Assembly: GCA_001584585.1 (NCBI GenBank)
Contig: LSYV01000025.1
Span: forward strand, 255,838 to 307,648
DNA: 51,811 nt
Direction: 5' to 3'
From: Gonium pectorale
Taxonomy: Eukaryota; Chlorophyta; Chlorophyceae; Chlamydomonadales; Volvocaceae
Below are positions 36,901 to 47,200 of this stretch, one piece after another (the stretch's first letter is position 1; the number at the start of each line of letters is the position of its first letter). The translations under genes were made by a program, and so were the position numbers. The notes beneath the pieces are model-generated. The model was not told the origin of the DNA and ran no database searches. It saw nothing but the letters and a program-made list of their open reading frames with translations.

Positions 36901-39042
36901 ACATGGTACGTGGTTCCATCCGCTTATGCATCGTTCCTCAGTTTACCATGTCCTTACGTTAATTGTTGAGCGGAGCCCCGCCCCCATACATGCACTCATC
37001 CTCTCCGTCGTAACGTCATCTAACCCATCCAGGCGCTGAGCTACCGGCGCATTCTTCTCTTCCACCCATACCTTCTCGTTGTGGTCAGCAGCAACCATCC
37101 ATCGCTGCTTCATATCGTTGATTTATTTCCTGTGTGCCCGCTTGCTTTTGCTCGCATGGGCGCACCGCCCATGCATCCTTTTGACGCACGGGCAGCAGTC
37201 GTCCGCCCCAACTAGAATCCTGCGCCCGTCCGTCCGTCCATCCGTCCACCCGTTCATCAATCAATAATAATCTGTACACCCGGCTTAACACGGGCGTGTA
37301 CTGAGGAGGTGGTCCGTCGGCGGGGCAGCTGAGGCGGCCCATGGGTACCACCACGCGTGCACCTGTGCGTTGGTCCGCTCCAATTGCGGTACTGGTCCAA
37401 ATCAGAACTTCAACTCGGTAGTTAGTCATTCCCTATATGGAGGTTGTGATTCTTGCGTCGACCGTTATAAGCACTTATCGACAGTAAAAATTATTTGTCC
37501 ATATCCCCATAGCTGACGCTCAGCTATCAGTCTATCTAACTGACTGCTGGTGGTGGTGCTGTTAGGAACCCATTATCCGATCGCTCGATGGTCACCACAG
37601 GTCGTGGGTTCGTATCCCGTATTCCAATCACGGGAGAGCAGTGGCATGATTGCGCAAGCAGTCGTGAACCCATAGCTCGGGGGCCCAACCTACCTGCGAA
37701 GCGCTGGCTGTGATGGCCACTCTGCTGACTCCAGGCACATGACCAGGGGCGTGAGTCAGGCGTGGAGGGGGCGGTGGTGGATACATCGTCGGAAAAAAAC
37801 CCGGTGGGAGTGATCCCTCAACAAGAGGACATGTGCCATTCTCCCCCCTTAACACACGCGATGGTGTATGTATGATCACGCGTAAACTTTACTTTTACTT
37901 TTCGTTGTCCACGTATAACAGATTTAACTGCCACCACTGCCCTTTACGTATGTGTAATGCCGAAAGGAGACTTGCCCTGCAAGGCGCCATCCAGACCGCT
38001 TAAACGAGCGCTCAACCACGGCGTCCGGGTGTACCGGGGAGTAGTGACCATCCTCGCGCCACAGTTGTCGGCTGCCATGCCGCCGCAACTGCTGGGAACT
38101 CCAAGCATTCCACGCATTTATCACACATGAGCCGCGCGGTTGGTGGGCCTCTTACCTTTCGCCCATGCATTTTGTCAGCCTCTGCATGTCTACCAGCAGC
38201 CCCCATTTCCATCCCACTCACGGCTACGCTTGTACGTACGTACTTTACGGCGGGGCTCCGCCCTTTCGTTCGCCACATCGCTCTTTCCAACTATTTTTAT
38301 ATCTGGGATGAAGCTTATTAGTATTAAATCAATCCTGCTTGGTCGCCCCGCTCCCTCACTCTTCCCGGGGTGATGCCACAGGACTCCAAGACTCCTCTGA
38401 TGCACGCCGCTCAGGCGGACTGCGTTGAGGTGGTGAAGGAACTTCTTGAGGCTGGCGCCGATGCACGAGCGGCCGACAGGGTGCGTGGGCGTGTGCGGGG
38501 GAAGGGCGCGGTTACAGCCCTTTCTTTGGAGCCCTAGATAGCCTTCGTCACATGCATGCCTCCCCAACAGCCATTCATCATCGGTAGACGTTATCTTGTG
38601 CAGATGCAGCACGCGCTTGCGCATCACTCTCTTGATTGAGCTGCTGGCCTAGCAGCCCGCCCTGTAATCCATAGTGCGCCCTCCATCCCCTTGCCCTGAC
38701 GCGCCTCCTTGCTTGATTGGCCCGCCCTCGCGTATCTGATATGATGAAATGGTCGGACAGCGTGGTCGGACGGCCTACGACCTGACCGGGTCAGAGGAGG
38801 TCAAGAAGCTGCTGCTTCAGGATGCTGGGGGCGGAAGTGGCGATGTGCAGGCGTCGTACGACCTGGAAGGCCAGATCGCGTCAAGGAGTCTGCCCCAGCG
38901 TGCCGCTGACGCGGTGAGAAAGCTCAGCATCGCAGGCCGCGACGCCAGCCACCGGCTCCTGCGGCACTACCGGGGCGGGCTTCGAAAGATGGCTCGCAAA
39001 GCGCAGAAAAAGGACACCCACGGCAAGCAGGGATCGCAGTAA
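14107..39042 (+). CDS. ABCG-type transporter with cysteine-rich ectodomain and C-terminal ankyrin-repeat array (fusion)
   Basis: About 57 exons form one phase-consistent frame of roughly 2,470 residues. Order: signal segment, Cys-rich ectodomain, one TM helix, a complete ABC nucleotide-binding domain, ABCG membrane helices, a basic linker, about 26 ankyrin repeats and a basic tail ending at TAA 39040-39042. The transporter half resembles the plant ABCG24/ABCG28 type, which also has a Cys-rich N-terminal ectodomain. The start is ATG 14107 (a second in-frame ATG is at 14128); exon 1 (14107-14211) joins exon 2 (14252-14337) in phase 0. Fusion evidence: exon 25185-25378 ends in phase 0 at VVTAWR, exon 25533-25657 reads on as WLGGRFQRNTG and joins the first ankyrin exon through a split Trp codon. 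Caveat: a stop and a TGTAA lie in the following intron, so two genes or alternative ends remain possible. The substrate is unknown. Confidence 0.75.
18901..20637 (+). other. First membrane helix and ABC nucleotide-binding domain
   Basis: Exons: 18809-19316, 19466-19590, 19793-19849, 19943-20085, 20222-20295 and 20408-20637. The helix GVLFPIVFGVALLLYLVSV is followed by the cytosolic segment EITFTNL and KVNVIM. ATPase motifs in order: Walker A GPSGCGKST, Q-loop FVPQED, signature ISGGERKR, Walker B and D-loop VLFLDEPTSGLD (split by an intron), and H-loop AVLHQPR. All residues needed for ATP hydrolysis are present, so the domain should be active. The end GGSVIYCGPSGRCKDYFYDI is typical of ABCG proteins. 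Confidence 0.92.
20850..25378 (+). other. ABCG linker and transmembrane domain
   Basis: Exons: 20850-21027, a small uncertain exon near 21100-21142, 21181-21286, 21408-21467, 21590 to about 21681 (donor unsure), 21761-21830, 21951-22169, 22297-22407, 22625-22741, 23497-23721, 24524-24676, 24860-24956 and 25185-25378. The linker is acidic and Ala/Gly-rich. Membrane signatures: LFHRSYLNSTRN before the helix VLDSFMLYVAAFVVGMV; AYLVQAVLAAVVHL; WIMVAPVIYLLVYYCLVV; DYYVVGLLVNWWTSGLAYTV; LMLTVFLVLIMGAFL; then LSYNRWAMEAGVIQ, matching the CYTRWALEA signature of ABCG24-like proteins; and a last helix CVILFCMGLGWRFAALALLL. Two introns (22742-23496 and 23722-24523) are unusually long. Confidence 0.82.
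25533..25657 (+). other. Exon joining the transporter to the ankyrin array
   Basis: The acceptor TACTGTATGCAG at 25521-25532 gives phase 0 after VVTAWR. The exon encodes WLGGRFQRNTGRQ, a basic linker, and then KYFKEFNLEDSLLS before ending with TG of a split Trp codon. The next exon begins with G at 25822 and reads LGVETADVAKQLFQAVQHGD, the first ankyrin repeat. The residues look like an ankyrin cap, so the exon may have belonged to the ankyrin gene before the fusion. Confidence 0.65.
25659..25744 (+). promoter_or_regulatory. Intronic in-frame stop plus TGTAA signal (possible alternative 3' end)
   Basis: If the donor at 25658 is not used, the frame stops at once with TAG (25659-25661), and a TGTAA signal follows at 25740-25744. 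Use of this site would yield a transporter of about 1,450 residues without ankyrin repeats. This may be an accident of sequence, since the pentamer is common. Confidence 0.35.
27688..27787 (+). repeat. GTACGTA-containing minisatellite in a long ankyrin intron
   Basis: About seven tandem units of roughly 14 bp, CAGTACGTATAGC or CAGTACGTACAGC, in the 27052-27835 intron. The core GTACGT is the same as many splice donors of this gene. No exon with phase support was found in this 780-bp intron. Confidence 0.75.
33475..34723 (+). repeat. Near-identical ankyrin exons, copies A, B and C
   Basis: Exons 33475-33573 (A), 33994-34095 (B) and 34625-34723 (C) share GGCCAAGGGTGGTCACGTGG and neighbours almost base for base (protein core MAAKGGHVEVVKVLLAA). 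About 100 nt upstream of each exon (GCATTTTGCAATGGG through ATTGGCTGTTG) are also shared. Exon lengths differ by one codon (an extra GCT/Ala in B). Confidence 0.88.
33609..33878 (+). repeat. 135-bp tandem duplication in an ankyrin intron
   Basis: Two almost identical 135-bp units (33609-33743 and 33744-33878), beginning ATGGCGGAACGGCGGTTTAC, followed by the first bases of a third. They differ at about two positions, so the duplication is recent. Confidence 0.88.
35095..36060. other. Insertion-like segment between the two duplicated ankyrin units
   Basis: This near 1-kb stretch has no counterpart in the other copy of the duplicated block. It starts with two hairpins: AAGGAAAC/GGTTTCCTT around 35183-35205 and GGAAACCGAGGTTTCC around 35230-35246. 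A minus-strand frame (35203-35517) with QGDVWVLLSG faintly recalls the end of a retrotransposon integrase, but this is too weak to call. It is likely a transposable element remnant inside the intron. Confidence 0.35.
36080..37205 (+). repeat. Second copy of the two-exon ankyrin unit (D and E)
   Basis: Exons 36158-36259 (D) and 36804-36905 (E) with their introns repeat the block 33920-35090. The intron after D (36330-36690) matches that after B (34165-34500), including a long poly-G run and AACCTTCGCCCTGAGCTTTC. The sequence after E (36960-37190) matches that after C (34800-35060), including CATACATGCACTCATCCTCT and ATGCATCCTTTTGACGCACG. The block was therefore duplicated as a unit of about 1.1 kb. 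Confidence 0.82.
37540..37910 (+). repeat. Possible tRNA-derived SINE in an ankyrin intron
   Basis: GGGTTCGTATCCC (37606-37618) is a good Pol III B box within a T-arm-like context, but a clear A box and a full tRNA fold are missing. About 230 bp downstream CCCCTTAACACACGCG resembles the CCCCCTTAACACAAGCC block of the 101-bp element, and the unit ends in an ACTTTACTTTTACTTTTC tail. Head, body and tail fit a SINE, and the 101-bp elements may be truncated relatives. Confidence 0.35.
38761..39042 (+). other. C-terminal exon: half ankyrin repeat and basic tail
   Basis: The acceptor GGTCGGACAG at 38751-38760 keeps phase 0. The exon starts RGRTAYDLTGSEEVKKLLL, a final half repeat, continues with a Gly-rich turn and ends in a basic helix-like tail (LRKMARKAQKKDTHGKQGSQ) before TAA. 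Confidence 0.8.
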
Positions 39043-41135
39043 TGTGTTGGCATTCTCAACGGTGTGCAGCAAGCTGGTGTCGAGTATATGTTGGGTGCGT
39101 GCCAATGTCTGCAACTTTTGCACAGTCGGAGAAGCTTGGGTGCCGCATCGACGGCTGCTGCCCAGAATGGCAGCACACAAATGTAGATAGGTAGGCCTGG
39201 ATTGGCGGATAGAGCTCCGTAAACGTGCAGCCTTGCTTTCCGATCTGGCCTGATTACTTTGCGAGAACTTGGTTGTCTATCTCGGGATGTTTAGTTCACC
39301 GTGGGGGCGCTTGCTTACTTTGCGCAGCCCTCGGAGTAGAGGTAGAGCTTATGTATCCGTTGATGGTGTGAGGGGTCGCACGATGTGCCAAGTTGTACTT
39401 GATTGGCGGAAGCGACCGAGCTGCAGGCGGTGCGCGCGCGGCGGGTAGCAGCATGTAAAAGCTCGCGCGTAGGGACGTAGGGACTGCGGCATTGTCAGAT
39501 AGACTGGCTACAATGATTGTGGTGCCTAGGCGAACCAACGACAGGAGGCCATCCAGTTGCAAGTCTATCTGCACGCACCTGATCGAGGAGACGGGCGCAC
39601 ACACATGGCCACACATGCACACATCAGGTCATGGATGGCGCAACCTGCTTGCTTGCTAGGCTTGCTTTTGCACACATCAGTAAAAAGGGTTCGATCGCAC
39701 TACTGCTGTGAGCAGTGATCGATCACCCGAGCTGTGTTAGTAGCTGGGAAGAGGTAGGACACATACATACAGCGCACCTGCTCTCGCCTGCCTAAACGCA
39801 CGGCCTGATAATCTGCCTGATCGAGGATACCAAAAAATGGGCCATTATTTCTACCGGCGGCGGGCGGCGTTGCAGCATTATCGACGGGCGGGGCATCGCA
39901 ATCGGGACCGTCCGGTGCATGCAGCGACCCATCCATGACGGGCTGCCTTGATTGCTTGGCAGACGGAGGCGTGGAGCTCCAGCATGTATGCGTTCTGATT
40001 ACAACTCTACAACGGCGCCGGCTGGCATTAAAAAAGAAATCTGCAGAGAAGGAGGGAGCCCGCCTGTACGGTCATACACGCCCGAAGGCGCGACGTTTCC
40101 AATAGGGCCGGCAGGTAGAATGCAAGGCATGTGACGTTCGTCCCGCCCCCCAAAAGACCGGCTTATCGGCGGACAATGGCGCTGATAGTGCCTGGCACCA
40201 TCTAGCTACTACTTGCGCACCCCCTGGTATGCCCAACGTACGGGATTACGAGTCACCAGATAGACCCTTGTCAATTAACTCACTAGCTGACCATGTAGTT
40301 AGGTTATTTCAGCTCGTCATCTGCTCGGCCCATTCACTTGCGGACGGGCACGTACGTACGAATAAGCCTCCTGCAGTTCCAATGCATGCGAGACCCCAAA
40401 TCGACCAAGTGCACATACAGTGCACGCCTTTCGCAGGCTCGCCGAAGCACACGCATGAATGAAGTGCTCCACAAGGCAAATGAAAATGGCATTTCCGCCG
40501 CCTAACGCCCATGGCAACCACCGTAGCACTTCAAGTTCAGTCGACATGGTTCGTTGTGACCTCCACTCGTCTCATGGGAGCATCATCATGGGATGGCCGG
40601 ATAGCCAGCAGTGCAAAGCCGCTGCATATCACGCCAGGCAGGCAACCAACGAACGGACGGTAGAACAGTAAACGTTGGCGGCGGGCAGCGTCGGCAAGCA
40701 ACATGCACCCGTTTACCTCACGGTAGGCTCCACCAACCGCAGAGCGCATACGTACTTACGGCATCGTATCCCGCCGGCAGCTACTACGTAAACGTATCAT
40801 CAAACATCAATCCTCTGCCAGAGCAAAGGCGTTGGCACGGGCTACGCCAACGTACCTTACATACGACGGCAGCCAGTAAACCGCCCCTACCTGCCGCTCT
40901 ATCTCTGCCGCCATTGGCAACCGAATCCCCACGTGCCGTTTGGTGAAATCAAAGCAACCTCTCAAGACGCCCTAACCTGAAGCAGCTGCAAGTAAGCCCT
41001 CGAGCCACAGGTGTAAGTGCTAACCATTGCGCATGTACTGCATCATGCTCAGTCTTCGCCAAGCTAGCTTGCTCGCACACTAGACACAGCAACATCCAAC
41101 CAATCAAGCCAAACGGCGGCGCAGCTCGCTCGTCG
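39043..41135. other. Spacer between the two convergent genes
   Basis: Holds the 3' UTR of the ABC-ankyrin gene (TGTAA at 39454-39458 is a candidate signal), repeat R2 copy 2 (40074-40167) and the 3' UTR of the minus-strand peroxidase gene (its TGTAA reads on the minus strand near 40857). No further gene was found. Confidence 0.45.
40074..40167 (+). repeat. Dispersed repeat R2, copy 2
   Basis: Partner of 9289-9383; it shares CCCGAAGGCGCGACGTT, a TAGGG block and GTGACGTTCGTCCCGCCCC. It lies in the spacer between the two large convergent genes. Confidence 0.55.
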
Positions 41136-41258
41136 TCAGGGCCCCTGATGAGCTGGGGGGTGGTCGTCGTCGACGCTCTTGCCCGTCCCGGGCGTGGGCC
41201 GTTCCAGCGTGCTGCCGCCGTCCTCCGATCGGCGGCCCTGCCAGCCGGCACCGTCCGT
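41136..41258 (-). other. C-terminal tail exon of the peroxidase-b561 protein
   Basis: The acceptor TTTGTGCAG (minus strand) gives phase 0 after HVGGAR. It reads TDGAGWQGRRSEDGGSTLER and ends DDDHPPAHQGP followed by TGA at 41138-41136. It is hydrophilic and has no known motif. If the donor at 41524 is not used, the protein would stop four codons later instead. Confidence 0.65.
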
Positions 41259-44200
41259 CTGCACAAATGCACACATGCGTGCGTACGTCAGGCGGCGACG
41301 CGAAGTTTCAGTATAGTCGGGCAGCATGTTTGTAGTAAGGCTGAGTGTGAGCGGCGTGCTGCTGAATGTATGTCGGAGTCTTAACTTCAGACTCGTAAGC
41401 GAAGACTATAAGGAAACAGACACGACAGCTGGCCTAGCCAGGCGCGTGCACATACAGCTGGTAGACAGCTAGCTAGATAGGCGCGTGTCACCGCACAACA
41501 TCTGTCCATCAATCAATCACTCACCCGGGCCCCTCCCACGTGGTCCACGAAGCTGGCCGCGACCGCCAGGAGGGACACCGGCGTGGCTGCCAGCGCCGCG
41601 TACATGGAGAAATCGCCGCCGTACTTCTACATACACGCGTAAGGAAAGAATTGGGGGCAGCAGGGTCGATGGGTTGCACATGGAGCATGGAAAGACAGGT
41701 AGTCGACATATATACACGCACATGCACATGTAGCACATGCGCATGTATGCGCTCGGGGCGGGCATACGGTTCACGATGCTTGTGATGCTTGTATGTGGAG
41801 TTGGCACGCCCAAGCAATGCCCGAGCGTGCCATGTACGACACGATCGCTGCTGCAGCATGCGAGCGATACGCGTGATATATAGATTGCTGTTCGAAAGAT
41901 GGTCAGGAGGTCAGGAGGTCAGGGCATGCGTTGGCCCACGCGGTTTCATTCACGTCATTATGAAAATAGACGACATTCATCCATCCATGTTTAATTACGT
42001 ACACGTTCGTTCGGCACACGTGCGTTGTACTGCTTACGACAGAGAGAACCAGCCGTTACTGCACTCACGCACGTAAACACATACACACACCGTGGACAGT
42101 ATGTACACGCCCAGCGCGACGTTGAGCAGTCCCAGGGCCACGATGGCGCGACCCAGGCAGGTGTGGACCAGGATCCAGGTGCGCCGGTGCGGGGAGGCCA
42201 GCCTGGGCGGCGGCCGCACCCAGGGGTACAGGATCTGCAGCCATGCATGCACGCAGCCGAGCAAGGCATCCGAGGCTCAACTGGGGTGTTGAACGTGTGG
42301 CAGAGGGGGGGAGCGAGATCGAGGGGGGCAGGGCAGCTTGCAGCTGGCGGCGGGCGAAGACGTAGCTAGATAGGCAGGCATGTAGGGGGACAGATAGAAA
42401 GGATATGCAGCCGCCGTATGTACGCGGCAGGTAGACACAACGACCGATGGAGAGCGAGCGATCGAGCGAGGCGGCGTGCAGGCATGCATCGAGGGTTCAT
42501 GAATAAACCCTCGATGGTCATTTGGTGGGTGATGGAAAGCAAGGAGGACTTCTGCATGGGCTTGAGCGAGAGACGACGGCAGCTAGCTTGGGTAGCTTGA
42601 TTGAGTAGGTGCATGCATGCGGCACGAAGCTGGCCACCCGACCGGCTGTACTAGCTGTACCACGCACGAGGGCCACGCAAGGCATCCGAGGTGTGTTGAA
42701 CGTGTGGCAGACGGGGGGGGAGCGAGATAGAGAGGGGGGGGGTAGAGTAGCTTGCATTGGGCGGCGGGCGAAGAGCTAGCTAGCTAGGCAGGCAAGTAGG
42801 GGGACAGATAGAAAGGATCTGCAGCCGCCGTACGATACGCGGCAGGTAGGTAGACAAGACCGATGGTGAGCGAGCGAGGCGGCGTGCAGGCATACACTGA
42901 GGGTTCATGAACTAACCCTTGATGTTCATTCGGGGGGTGATGGAAAGGAAGACTTCTGCATGGGCTTCAGCGCGCGAGAGCGAGGCGACGGCAGCTAGCT
43001 TGGGTAGGTGCATGCGGCACGAAGCCGGCCACCGACCGTCTGTATCATACATGGGGGCAAGAAGCAAAGAAACTACGCAAGGCCTGACACCTGCGCATGC
43101 ACGTACATACCCAAGCCGTGCCGGCTTACGCCGGCCACCGACCTACCGGCTGTATGTACTATGGCAATCAACACAGAAAGAATGAAAGCAAAACTACGCA
43201 CGCAAGGTACGCCTAACACCTGCACATCTACCCAAGCCGTGCCGGCATCATGCATGCATGCAACACATTCATATGGCGAGCTCCGCCAATCACCTACCTG
43301 GAGGAAGAAGAGCGCCATGACCACGATGCCGATGGTGCCGTGACCGAACGGCACAGTGCCGTACTGCAGCTCCGGAATCCGCGCGAAGTTGAGCGCAAAG
43401 CCGGCGGCCGCGAAGGCCACCGCGGCGACCTGCTCGCGTGCGAGTGTACGCACGGGGCGGAGGGTTGCGTGCGTGTGGGCCTTGCTTGCTTCAATGGTGT
43501 AGTGGAGGTCGGGGCTAGCTTGCATGCTGCCTGCTGCTGGGATGGAAGGGTTCCCGGTATGCGCACATACGTACATGGCTGGGTTGCAGGTTGCACGATG
43601 CATATGCAGCAGGTAGGCGGAGCCTCCCGCCGCCCGCCCTCTCGCCTCAAAGCGCAGCGCGGCGAAACGTACGCACGCTGTATATTGCTGAGTATTGGAC
43701 CGGCTACGTATGCTCCAGCCATCTATCGTGACCCGCTGCTTAGGTGACCCCTGGAGCGAGGCCTTGATTTCTGGCCAGGAACGTAACGAATCAAAACGAC
43801 TACTTCCGCTTACTTCCCCATCCATCCAGCAGCGGGCGCACATCGTATTCTCCAAGATAGACATTTGAGGAAAAATGACACCAAGCAATCAAAGCAATCG
43901 AAGCGAACATGTATGCACGCACGCACGTTGCAGCCGATGTGCAGCGCCCGTGTGAAGATGGCGTCCAGCAGCGACCCCTCCTCCAGCCGCACCGCCAGCG
44001 TGGCCAGCGGCAGCAGGTAGCAGAAGGCCACGATGAGCAGCACGCCGTGCAGCCGCAGGGTGGACAGCGCGCGCGGGTCGCCGGCGATCTGCGTGCGTGC
44101 ATGCGTGGGCGGGTGCGCGGCATTGCAGGCGGAGCGTGTAGCTAACTAGCTAGCTAGATAGATAGATAGTGTGGTGAAATAGAGTGCTACGTACATAAGG

Positions 44201-47200
44201 ATCTATCTCATCCACCAATGGATCTCAGCTTTGCTGCCTAGTTGGCGTGCGTCGGCCGGGCGGGTCTCTCAGCAGCCTTGCCTGTGTCACGCCGACCGGA
44301 CAGCCAGCCAGCTAGCCAGCAACCGACCTGCTCCTCTATGGCGGAGATGCGCCCGCCGGGTGTGGAGGAGAGCAGTATGTTGAGCAGGCCGCGGTTGGAG
44401 CTGCGGTCGGGCGGGCGGTCGGGCGGTCGGGCGGGTACGTGGGTGGGTGGGTGGGCGGATATGGACGGAGCGAGTGGCTGGAAGCAAGGAATGCCCCACC
44501 AAAGGAGTCGGGGCTTTAACGGCGGTTAAGGGCTTAAATGCGGCCCATTTATAAAGAGAAAAGGATTCACACTTCTATGCTTGCCCATATGCCATGCGTG
44601 TTTAGGATGAAAGCGGCCAATCAATCAATGAGGTCGTGGTGGTGAGGCCACGCTGCGAGCCGGACCAGCTAGACAGGTAGATAGCATGGGCGGATAAATG
44701 TGTGCGTAATCAAGTGATAGGTATCATCCGTGACACCGTTCTTTCTTATTACTTGCGAGTGAAGGTAGGCCACTGAGTAACAATGCATGCCAGCACTTCG
44801 TCCATCCCTACCCAACCCGGCCAACCCCACCTACCCGTGGTACTGCGTCATGTCGTCCGTATCCGGGTTCCAGGCGTATATCAGGTTGTTGCGGCCGTCC
44901 TTGACCAGCGCCCGGTCGCAGCGGTCACTGGCGGCCAGCGGGCGGCGGAAGGTGACGGTGGTCACGCCGGCGGCCTGGGTCGCGGAGAGCAGCTGCGCCT
45001 GCGAGTTGCAGCCCTGGGACGGACGGAGCGAGGTGTACGGCAGGAGTGCGGTACGCAGGTCGTCGTCAATGAAATACAGCAGTCGATCGGCGGACGACGG
45101 GCCGCCAGGTTATGAGCTAGCTATCGAGGTAGGGCGGTAACTACTGCGGACAGCAGATAGATATGGGAGGTAGGTAAGCGCATGTTCATATGTACTTATT
45201 TACTTTCACCTCGCCAGCGTGGCCGCCAGCCCACCCACACGCTCTCTCACCCACGCACCCCAACCCATACCGCCCGAACGCCACGACCACACCCACCCAA
45301 AAGTCACCCATCCACCGGCTCCACCCCGATTCCCCCGCCCAGGCCCGCCCCGCACCACGACCACACCTCCACCCCCACGCACGCACACGCACCATGGAGG
45401 TGTCAGACTGCGGCGGATTGTAGCTGGTCGCCCACATGTCGTCCAGCCAGGCGCTGCCGTCGTTGAGTACCTGTATTCATAGCTGGATGGCGTTATCTAG
45501 CTACATACTTACCTATCCATCATTAACCGAACATAGACACCCGGCGGCCTATCTAGTGCACCATCAGCAGGGCCTTCATCCTCCCCAGTCCGCCGTCTGC
45601 ACTAGTATATATATACACCAAGCCCAGCCACCCATAAATGCCACCCCACGCTCCGCGCTGGCTTGCTGCCCGCCCTCCCCCATCCGTGCCCCCCCGCCCC
45701 CGACCCCCGCCCATGCATGCCCCCCGCGCGCCCCACCCCGCGCCCACACACCCCACCCACTCACGTGCGCCATGACGATGTCGGCGTCCACCATGGCCAC
45801 GCCCGTGCCGGCCGCCACGCCCAGCCCCACCCATCCGGTGCCCTGCACGACGATCTGCAGATAGATACATACACGTACGGGGCACTTCCCGATAGATGTT
45901 GGTTGCCGGCAGCAGAGGGATGAAGTGTTTTAGAATCGAGGAACAGGTGGATTGGCTGGGCGATAGCCACGCACGAGCAGGTACGCAGGGCAGCTGGCTT
46001 GCGTTTGGCTGGCGAGCCCGTACGTAACACATACATCCAGGTAGGCCTACTGGCAACCCTTTACCGTTGCGTGTATCTAGCTAACCAGCTGCTATGTTGC
46101 AGCCAGCCGCGCAGCCACCCACGCACCGTGAACTCGGCCATCTCGATGCCGCCAACGTCCACGAACCGCCACCGAAGCCGGTACTGCCCGCCCGCCAAGG
46201 CAACCTGTATGGACACCGGCCGCCGGACACCGGCGGCCGGATAGGATACATAGATACAAGTTGGAAACACATCTATCTGTCGAGGCCGTGCGCGAGCGGG
46301 CGGCGGGCGGGCGGGCATGGATGGAGGAACGGCGTTCGGATTGATGTTGATTGGGTCGGGTGGCGTATGTAAGGGTGCGGTCATGATACATAGATTGCCG
46401 CCATTATGTGCCGCCGGTGGAAGGTTGCAGCTTCTACATTTATGGACCTGTGCAGGGACCCGCTCGGGGCGGGGGCGGCGACGGGGGCGGCGGACAGCTA
46501 TCTAGCTGAGAATGAAGTGCGCAGGTAGGTAGCCTTACGTGTTGCAAGCCAGCGGTCGCCCCAAGTGCTTGCGCTTGCTTCTGAACCCCAGCCGTAAGCC
46601 CTTACGTCCTTGCTGCCCACATACAACAGCAGCCTGTCTGAGCAAGCAAACGGCTATACGTACAGCAGCTAACACCCCGGCAACTGCCGGCCGCAACCGC
46701 TTAACCGCCGGTTAACCGCTGCCCAAGCACGCGCGCGAACGTTGCCTGTACATATAGGCGCCGTGGTTAGTTCGGTTTGCCGCCCATGCATCTATGGACA
46801 ATTGATGTCCGCGTTTATATCCACCGAGGGAAGACCGTAGAAGTGGCTATGCGGCTACATGCATGGCTTCATCCACCGTGCGTCCCTCCTCATCTTTCCA
46901 GCACCGGGCCGCTCTGCTCCCCAACCCTGCCACTCGCAATTGGTCCATGTCCCCAATCCCCCGACTTTGACGGACGTGTAACCTGCAACATGTGACCTCC
47001 TGCTGCGGACAGGGGCAACTAACGAGCGAGCGAGCGACACCCATGCCGCCGGGGCTGCCGCAGCACGCCTTCCATCCCTCAACGTATCGTATCAACACGC
47101 AACACTCCACGCACCGCCCATCCAATCCATCGGCGCACCTCCTGCAGGCTGCCAGGTAGCCTTCAACCTGCAACCCGCAAACTGCAACCTGTAACTTCCT

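Larger units (their letters stand above)
25822..38480 (+). other. Ankyrin-repeat array, one repeat per phase-0 exon
   Basis: Exons: 25822-25951, 26135-26251, 26403-26501, 26711-26824, 26953-27051, 27836-27934, 28070-28177, 28410-28508, 28874-28957, 29150-29242, 29455-29589, 29848-29949, 30190-30288, 30454-30549, 30887-30994, 31275-31451, 31623-31721, 31936-32034, 32245-32352, 32649-32750, 33475-33573, 33994-34095, 34625-34723, 36158-36259, 36804-36905 and 38382-38480. Apart from the first (entered through a split codon) each begins and ends in phase 0, mostly 96-108 nt long, starting at the repeat's first position (DGxTPLMxAA) and ending in its loop (ADVxAxD). Exon 31275-31451 has one and a half repeats; 28874-28957 and 29848-29949 are degenerate. 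The array would lie in the cytosol after the last ABCG helix and probably binds protein partners. Confidence 0.88.

Noticed and set aside
33475..36905. CRISPR-like regular repeats
   Set aside because: The repeats are coding ankyrin exons with introns, about 100 nt each and unevenly spaced.
37570..37640. tRNA gene
   Set aside because: A B box and partial T arm are present but no acceptor stem, anticodon arm or A box could be paired; a SINE head is more likely.
43073..43888. A 271-residue minus-strand open frame as a stand-alone gene
   Set aside because: Only 43429-43298 (the third b561 His exon) is coding; the rest is intron sequence that happens to stay open.
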